A DNA stretch of 9,453 bases from an uncultured Actinomycetes bacterium. GTDB taxonomy: Bacteria; Actinomycetota; Actinomycetes; Nanopelagicales; Nanopelagicaceae. Where the stretch lies: assembly GCA_903897475.1 (NCBI GenBank), contig CAIUBS010000006.1:1-9453 (forward strand). The letters run 5' to 3'. The notes beneath the pieces were generated by a model. That model saw nothing but the letters and a program-made list of their open reading frames with translations. It was not told the DNA's origin and made no database searches. Of this stretch, positions 5,664-9,453 are shown one piece after another; position 1 is the stretch's first letter; each line of letters begins with the position of its first letter. Made by a program: the position numbers and the translations under genes.

Positions 5664-6451
5664 AGATATCAAAAGCTGCCAAAGTATTTTTGTATTTAAT
5701 GATGGGCTTTGGTTTCTCGTTTATTTATGTGCCACTTCTTTTAGTAGTAATTAACTCCTTTAATACCAATACCTCATTTGCCTGGCCACCGACTGGCTTT
5801 ACTACCTCTTGGTGGGGCAAAGCTGTAGTAAATGAGGGGGTAAAGGATGCAATCACTAGATCAGCAGTTGTTGCATTATTTGCAACTACCATTGCATTAT
5901 TTCTTGGATCACTTGCTGCTGCTGCCATCTCTAGATATAAGTTTTTTGGTAGGGATACGATCTCATTACTTTTTGTATTACCGATAGCACTTCCTGGCAT
6001 AGTTACCGGTATTGCCTTAAACAATGTCTTTACTAACTTTTTAGGTGAGTTAACAATATTTACCATCATTGTTGGCCATGCCACCTTCTGCATTGTGGTG
6101 GTATTTAATAATGTGGCAGCTAGATATCGAAGATTGGGGGCAAATTTAGAGGAGGCAAGTATGGATTTGGGAGCAAATAGATTTACCACCTATCGCTTAG
6201 TAACCTTTCCATTACTTAGGAGTGCATTACTTGCAGGAGCACTTTTATCATTTGCCCTATCCTTTGATGAAATTATCGTAACCACATTTACTGCAGGTGC
6301 AGGGCAAGCAACCTTGCCAATTTGGATATTCCAAAATCTATTTAGGCCAAATCAGGCACCAATTGTTAATGTGGTAGCTGCCGCCTTGATTTTAATCTCA
6401 ATTATTCCAATCTACCTATCCCAACGCCTAACTCAGGAAAAGAGCAATTAA
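5660..6451 (+). CDS. ydcV: Polyamine-type ABC transporter permease 2 (YdcV/PotC-like)
   Basis: This is the second membrane subunit of the importer, 263 aa. It has six predicted helices (near 9-32, 66-92, 100-122, 131-152, 184-206 and 234-254). The EAA coupling loop reads E-E-A-S-M-D-L-G-A-N-R-F-T-T-Y (164-178), with the conserved Gly171 and a following F-P-L-L. The N-terminal helix ending Y-V-P-L-L-L-V-V-I-N-S-F-N is characteristic of PotC/YdcV proteins, as is the S-F-D-E-I-I-V-T-T-F segment (201-210). The start codon overlaps the stop of the upstream permease (ATGA), implying translational coupling. Heliorhodopsin follows 36 nt later with no terminator between, so some read-through into it is likely. 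Confidence 0.92.
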   Translation: MKISKAAKVFLYLMMGFGFSFIYVPLLLVVINSFNTNTSFAWPPTGFTTSWWGKAVVNEGVKDAITRSAVVALFATTIALFLGSLAAAAISRYKFFGRDTISLLFVLPIALPGIVTGIALNNVFTNFLGELTIFTIIVGHATFCIVVVFNNVAARYRRLGANLEEASMDLGANRFTTYRLVTFPLLRSALLAGALLSFALSFDEIIVTTFTAGAGQATLPIWIFQNLFRPNQAPIVNVVAAALILISIIPIYLSQRLTQEKSN

Positions 6452-6475
6452 CTCATAAATTTAAGATTGACCCAG

Positions 6476-6481
6476 TATGCT
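6476..6481 (+). promoter_or_regulatory. -10-like box of the heliorhodopsin gene
   Basis: TATGCT ends exactly 6 nt before the ATG at 6488. The intervening bases TAAAAT contain no ribosome site. Heliorhodopsin is therefore probably transcribed as a leaderless mRNA from its own promoter, in addition to read-through from the transporter genes. A TTGACC at 6467-6472 is too close to serve as its -35. Confidence 0.5.
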
Positions 6482-6487
6482 TAAAAT

Positions 6488-7255
6488 ATGAGTAAAGCCT
6501 TAACACCAGAGCGATTACGTAAAACTAATATCTATGCAGGTGTATTACACCTAGCCCAAATGGCAGCAGTTCTTGCCCTAAGTAGTGACTTCTCACTTCC
6601 AGTAACTGCTACCTATATGTCTGGTCCACCAGGAACTACATATGCCGATCCAATTGTTTTATTTAACACCCCAATTGGCTTAACAGTTGCCATCTTCTTA
6701 GGTCTATCAGCCTTCTTCCACTTTTTAGTTGCAAGTGGCAAGTTTTATCCAAGGTATTCAGCCGGATTAGCTGCAAAACGTAATTACTTTAGATGGGTTG
6801 AGTACTCAATTAGCTCATCGGTAATGATTGTCTTAATTGCCCAGGTAACTGGCGTAGCTGATATCACTGCAATTATTTCAATCTTTGGCGTTAATGCCTC
6901 AATGATTTTATTTGGCTGGCTACAAGAAAAGTATGAAAGCCCAGGTAATGGCGGCTGGCTGCCATATATCTTTGGTTGTATTACTGGGATTGTGCCCTGG
7001 ATTGCACTGTGCTTTTATGTATTTGGCATAGGTGGAGCAGGAGAGACTAAGGCGCCAGCATTTGTTTATGTAATTGTGCTGACCATCTTTTTATTCTTTA
7101 ACTCATTTGCCTTGGTGCAATTTTTACAATACAAAAAGGTGGGCAAGTGGAGTGATTACCTACGAGGTGAGGCTACCTATATCACCCTATCGTTGGTGGC
7201 AAAGTCAGCTCTTTCTTGGCAGATCTTTGCCAACACTCTAATTCCACCTGCTTAG
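6488..7255 (+). CDS. Heliorhodopsin
   Basis: This is a retinal-binding seven-helix photoreceptor of the heliorhodopsin family, which sits with its N-terminus in the cytoplasm, opposite to type-1 rhodopsins. The 255-aa protein aligns nearly end to end with actinobacterial heliorhodopsin 48C12 as I recall it. The Schiff-base lysine is Lys239 in L-V-A-K-S-A-L-S-W (48C12 Lys241). The counterion is Glu105 in F-R-W-V-E-Y-S (48C12 Glu107), followed by the S-x-S-S-S-V-M-I motif. The two buried histidines His21 and His78 and Ser235 are also kept. The loop S-G-P-P-G-T-T-Y (45-52) matches the outer beta-strand region of the family. Heliorhodopsins have slow photocycles and show no ion pumping; a sensory or regulatory role is proposed. 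It lies between a polyamine-type importer and a secreted dehydrogenase. Confidence 0.96.
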   Translation: MSKALTPERLRKTNIYAGVLHLAQMAAVLALSSDFSLPVTATYMSGPPGTTYADPIVLFNTPIGLTVAIFLGLSAFFHFLVASGKFYPRYSAGLAAKRNYFRWVEYSISSSVMIVLIAQVTGVADITAIISIFGVNASMILFGWLQEKYESPGNGGWLPYIFGCITGIVPWIALCFYVFGIGGAGETKAPAFVYVIVLTIFLFFNSFALVQFLQYKKVGKWSDYLRGEATYITLSLVAKSALSWQIFANTLIPPA

Positions 7256-7297
7256 TATCTGCTTAGTAATTACTTAAAGTAATTTGAACTAACACTT

Positions 7298-7359
7298 ATC
7301 AGGTAGATCATCTAATCTAGGATTAATAGATGATCTACCTGATTTTATTTTCTCTTTTT
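7298..7359 (+). terminator. Heliorhodopsin terminator overlapping the next gene's start
   Basis: ATCAGGTAGATCATCTA (7298-7314) is perfectly complementary to 7327-7343 across a 12-nt loop. It is followed directly by a T-rich stretch (7343-7359). This has the form of a strong rho-independent terminator 42 nt after the heliorhodopsin stop. Unusually, the right arm includes the ATG (7330) of the next gene, and the T-rich run encodes its signal peptide. Confidence 0.65.
7318..7323 (+). promoter_or_regulatory. -10-like box of the dehydrogenase gene, inside a hairpin loop
   Basis: TAGGAT ends 6 nt before the ATG at 7330 and lies in the loop between the two arms of the inverted repeat. TTATCA (7296-7301), four of six matches to TTGACA, stands 16 bp upstream. 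A transcript starting here would be leaderless and would lack the left arm, so its start codon would be free. Confidence 0.45.
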
Positions 7360-8454
7360 ACTTCACTCTTTGTCTCTGTCCCAACTGCAGCAAATAGTTC
7401 ACAGGCACCTAATCTGCAGATTAGATCAGATGATGTTAGAGCCAGTGCAACCTCAGGTGGCAATTTGCGGGGGGCAGCACTTGCGGTTTTAGAAAATGAT
7501 GAGCTACTACTAGGTGGTGGCAAAAGTGGTGGTGAGTTATTTTTATATAACTTAGAGATGAAGCAGCTAACTAAGCTGGGTTCACTAATTGCAGCAAATA
7601 GGCGGCCTAATGACTCTAGATTTGCAATCAACGATATTGCTGTTTTATCCCAAAGTGCAACCTCAGCCAATCTCCTAGTTTCCTATCCAAGATTAGGTTT
7701 GCAGCGAGATTGTGTTGAGATTGTGGTGGAAAATGTTAATTATGATCGAATTAATCAAAAGATTAAGCGGATTAAAAATTGGCTAGTAACTAAGCCATGT
7801 GTGCCAATATCTGCTGTCCAACATACCTCTGGCAGATTTGCCGTAATTGATAGTAAATCAGCTTATGTAACTATCGGTGATTTGGGATATACCCAGATAT
7901 CAAATCGTAAAAAGCGGGGCGATTTAGGATCAATATTTAAGGTAAGTAGCAATTCTGTTACAAAAGTTTCCCAGGGACATCGAAATGCTCAAGGAATACT
8001 TTTATATAACGGTAGGGATTTATTAGCAGCAGAGCATGGCCCACGGGGTGGGGATGAGTTAAATTTAATTAAACAAGGTGGAGATTATGGCTGGCCATTT
8101 GTAACTTATGGTCAACCATATGGCCCAGGTGATTATGTGAAGCCAAGTAAAACTGGCACACATGCTGGTTTTATTGAACCGCTTAAGTACTGGGTGCCAT
8201 CAATTGCACCAACTGAGTTAATACAACTACCAAAGAGTGGTTGGGGTAATTGGAACAATCAATTAGTTTTAGGAACTTTGCGTGAGCAGGTACTAGTTTT
8301 TATGGCAGTAGATGAGAGTTTTTCAGTAACAACATCGGTAAATGTTGATATTGGTGAGCGGATTCGAGATCTTGAGGTTTTAAGCACAAATCAAGTAGTT
8401 GCCACCACAGATAGCGGGCTGTTACTAATAATTAACCAAAGGCCTTCTTCATAA
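7330..8454 (+). CDS. Secreted PQQ-type glucose/sorbosone dehydrogenase homologue
   Basis: The product is a predicted secreted beta-propeller of the soluble PQQ sugar-dehydrogenase (GSDH) family, related to E. coli YliI. Residues 1-20 form a hydrophobic signal peptide, odd in having no basic residue, with likely cleavage after P-T-A. Key positions survive: Q-H-T-S-G-R-F (164-170), where His165 corresponds to the catalytic histidine; G-H-R-N-A-Q-G (216-222); E-H-G-P-R-G-G-D-E-L-N (235-245), the PQQ and calcium region; Y-G-W-P (253-256); and G-E-R-I-R-D-L (342-348). The first ~150 residues are divergent, without the usual P-W-G-L opening. The start is the only one available, because a TAG precedes it in frame and no other ATG lies nearby. 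Substrate and actual PQQ use are unproven. Confidence 0.85.
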   Translation: MIYLILFSLFTSLFVSVPTAANSSQAPNLQIRSDDVRASATSGGNLRGAALAVLENDELLLGGGKSGGELFLYNLEMKQLTKLGSLIAANRRPNDSRFAINDIAVLSQSATSANLLVSYPRLGLQRDCVEIVVENVNYDRINQKIKRIKNWLVTKPCVPISAVQHTSGRFAVIDSKSAYVTIGDLGYTQISNRKKRGDLGSIFKVSSNSVTKVSQGHRNAQGILLYNGRDLLAAEHGPRGGDELNLIKQGGDYGWPFVTYGQPYGPGDYVKPSKTGTHAGFIEPLKYWVPSIAPTELIQLPKSGWGNWNNQLVLGTLREQVLVFMAVDESFSVTTSVNVDIGERIRDLEVLSTNQVVATTDSGLLLIINQRPSS

Positions 8455-8511
8455 AAGTAACAGCAAAATTTATAGAAACTACCTGCTCTTTCTAGGAGTT
8501 ATCACTCGATA

Positions 8512-9285
8512 ATGTGTAAAGATAGGGTTATGGTAGAGCGCAAGGCAGTAAAAGGTTTAGGTAAGATAAATTTAACTGCTAATCAAGTATTTATAGCTGC
8601 AATTAGCACACTTTTAGTTGCATTGGTTTTTGCCTTAAGTGTGGTGGTAAATAGAGTAAATAATAACTACCCACCATCGGTTGGATTTTCAGCTGTAGGA
8701 AGTGCATCTATTACCCCAGATGGAATTAGATTAAGTGGATCTGCAAATACCTTGGCAAAATCCTCTGCTGCTGGCCTTTCTGAGATTGCAAAGATTGGTG
8801 AAAGTATTAGGCAGGTATTAGCTGCTAATAATGTTGATAAGAAAAATATATCCTCAGCAAATCTTTCTATTTACCCTGAGTACTCCTACACCCCAACTGG
8901 TGTGCGAAATCTTTTAGGCTACCGGGTATCTCAAGGGTATGAGGTTGTATTAGAAGATGGCAAAGCAGCAGGTGGTGTAATTGATCAATTAATTGTTGCA
9001 ACTAACGATAAGTTTCAGATCAACTCCATCTCATCCTTTGTGACAGATCTAGAGACAGTAACAAAGAGTGCAAGAGCAGATGCAATTGCTAAGGCAAAGC
9101 TAAAGGCTCAGGATTACGCACAGTTAACTGGTAAGAAATTAGGCAAGATCTTATCGATTAATGAGAGTGGATCTGAATCACCAGTTATGCCAATGGCAAC
9201 TAGTAAAGAAGCACTTGGCACATCATTTGATATGGGCTCAACTAAGGTTGAGGTCTCACTATTTATTAGCTGGGAGCTAAAATAG
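8512..9285 (+). CDS. SIMPL (DUF541) domain protein with membrane anchor
   Basis: This 257-aa protein has a basic N-terminus, one membrane helix at about 25-47 and an extracytoplasmic SIMPL domain (~57-257). Family features are visible: repeated long helices (A-G-L-S-E-I-A-K-I-G), the N-L-S-I-Y-P-E-Y-S-Y segment (117-126), L-L-G-Y-R-V-S-Q-G-Y-E-V (134-145), and A-R-A-D-A-I-A-K-A-K-L-K-A-Q-D-Y-A (187-203) followed by T-G-K-K-L-G-K-I-L-S-I (206-216). SIMPL proteins include periplasmic E. coli YggE, linked to oxidative stress, but no general activity is established. AGGAG (8494-8498) lies 13 nt before the ATG, rather far. An alternative ATG at 8530 would shorten the protein by six residues. It is 57 nt after the dehydrogenase gene and may be co-transcribed with it. 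Confidence 0.85.
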   Translation: MCKDRVMVERKAVKGLGKINLTANQVFIAAISTLLVALVFALSVVVNRVNNNYPPSVGFSAVGSASITPDGIRLSGSANTLAKSSAAGLSEIAKIGESIRQVLAANNVDKKNISSANLSIYPEYSYTPTGVRNLLGYRVSQGYEVVLEDGKAAGGVIDQLIVATNDKFQINSISSFVTDLETVTKSARADAIAKAKLKAQDYAQLTGKKLGKILSINESGSESPVMPMATSKEALGTSFDMGSTKVEVSLFISWELK

Positions 9286-9355
9286 TTTATAAGCGCAAAC
9301 TCTTAAGTAATTCTGTGAATTTTAACTACCAGGCAGATTTATTAAAGATTGCCGA

Positions 9356-9361
9356 TACGCT
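9356..9361 (+). promoter_or_regulatory. -10-like box of the sulfotransferase-like gene
   Basis: TACGCT ends exactly 6 nt before the ATG at 9368, the same leaderless spacing as at 1360, 2390, 6488 and 7330. No ribosome site is present between them. Confidence 0.45.
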
Positions 9362-9367
9362 AACTAA

Positions 9368-9453
9368 ATGAGTACCCCATTTACGCCCCTATTCTCTGGT
9401 GGCACGGGCCGTAGCGGCACAACTGCGATAGTAAATCTACTTAATCATCATCG
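9368..9453 (+). CDS. Sulfotransferase family protein, N-terminal fragment
   Basis: The gene runs off the right edge; 28 codons are visible. The N-terminus reads M-S-T-P-F-T-P-L-F-S, then G-G-T-G-R-S-G-T-T (residues 11-19) and A-I-V-N-L-L-N-H-H. This is the phosphosulfate-binding P-loop of PAPS-dependent sulfotransferases (the G-x-G-R-S-G-T-T form), directly followed by the first helix ending near a histidine. Such enzymes move sulfate from PAPS to sugars, lipids or proteins; bacterial homologues are often in surface-polysaccharide regions. The substrate cannot be judged from the fragment. The start is supported by the -10-like box at the leaderless distance. Confidence 0.75.
   Translation, partial: MSTPFTPLFSGGTGRSGTTAIVNLLNHH

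Noticed and set aside
5725..6189. Long minus-strand open frame (154 codons) opposite the second permease
   Set aside because: It is antisense to a clearly conserved permease, has low-complexity Ala/Asn/Thr composition and no family resemblance. It is a shadow of the coding strand.
6488..7255. Type-1 proton-pumping rhodopsin (actinorhodopsin)
   Set aside because: The sequence lacks the D-T-x type pump motif in helix C and instead has the heliorhodopsin W-V-E-Y-S motif and conserved outer loop; it matches heliorhodopsin throughout.
7335..7670. Minus-strand open frame opposite the dehydrogenase N-terminus
   Set aside because: Runs of Pro and Ser arise from the complementary strand of the real gene; no domain is seen.
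8477..8500. Bulged 7-bp stem that would cover the AGGAG upstream of the SIMPL gene
   Set aside because: It could mask the ribosome site, but the stem is short, has a bulged A and a 9-nt loop, and the ribosome site itself is poorly spaced.
9309..9321. AATTC/GAATT mini-hairpin after the SIMPL gene
   Set aside because: A 5-bp AT-rich stem with a 3-nt loop is expected by chance here; not enough for a terminator.

Overview
This AT-rich window reads as the chromosome of a small-genome, free-living actinobacterium, most likely a freshwater Nanopelagicales (acI) lineage. The main reason is a full-length heliorhodopsin at 6488-7255 that closely resembles the founding actinobacterial heliorhodopsin 48C12, as I remember that sequence. 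Very short intergenic spaces and frequent starts that sit 6 nt behind a TANNNT box also fit. The taxon is inferred, not proven. I see no tRNA, rRNA, CRISPR array or insertion sequence, and no gene-free stretch longer than about 120 bases.

Left part (1-2389): the window opens in the 3' end of a gene whose tail resembles a HicA-type toxin. It overlaps a 74-codon HicB-like gene that appears to start on ATT behind a strong Shine-Dalgarno sequence. A 136-aa single-pass membrane protein of unknown function (minus strand) faces this pair. Divergent from it is a UPF0114/YqhA-type four-helix membrane protein, followed by a 49-aa two-helix microprotein at 1360-1509. On the minus strand come a DoxX-like membrane protein and a DUF805 protein, 9 nt apart.

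Centre (2390-6451): a complete four-gene ABC importer of the YdcSTUV type, the polyamine/putrescine branch of the PotABCD superfamily. The order is ATPase, lipoprotein substrate-binding protein, permease, permease. A 12-bp imperfect dyad lies just upstream of the binding-protein ribosome site. A 17-bp perfect hairpin separates the binding-protein gene from the permease genes, a layout expected to make much more binding protein than permease. The two permease genes overlap by 4 nt (ATGA).

Right part (6452-9453): the heliorhodopsin gene starts 36 nt after the second permease with its own -10-like box. Next come a secreted PQQ-type glucose/sorbosone dehydrogenase homologue, a membrane-anchored SIMPL (DUF541) protein, and the first 28 codons of a sulfotransferase-like gene cut by the window edge. 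The heliorhodopsin/dehydrogenase junction is the most unusual piece of DNA. A perfect 17-bp inverted repeat followed by a T-rich run looks like the heliorhodopsin terminator. Yet its loop carries the -10-like box of the dehydrogenase gene, its right arm contains that gene's ATG, and the T-rich run encodes the signal peptide.

Across the window at least six genes (1360, 1832 minus, 2390, 6488, 7330, 9368) have a TANNNT hexamer ending exactly 6 nt before the start codon. This indicates widespread leaderless transcription, while the genes at 82, 721 (minus) and 3531 rely on good Shine-Dalgarno sites.
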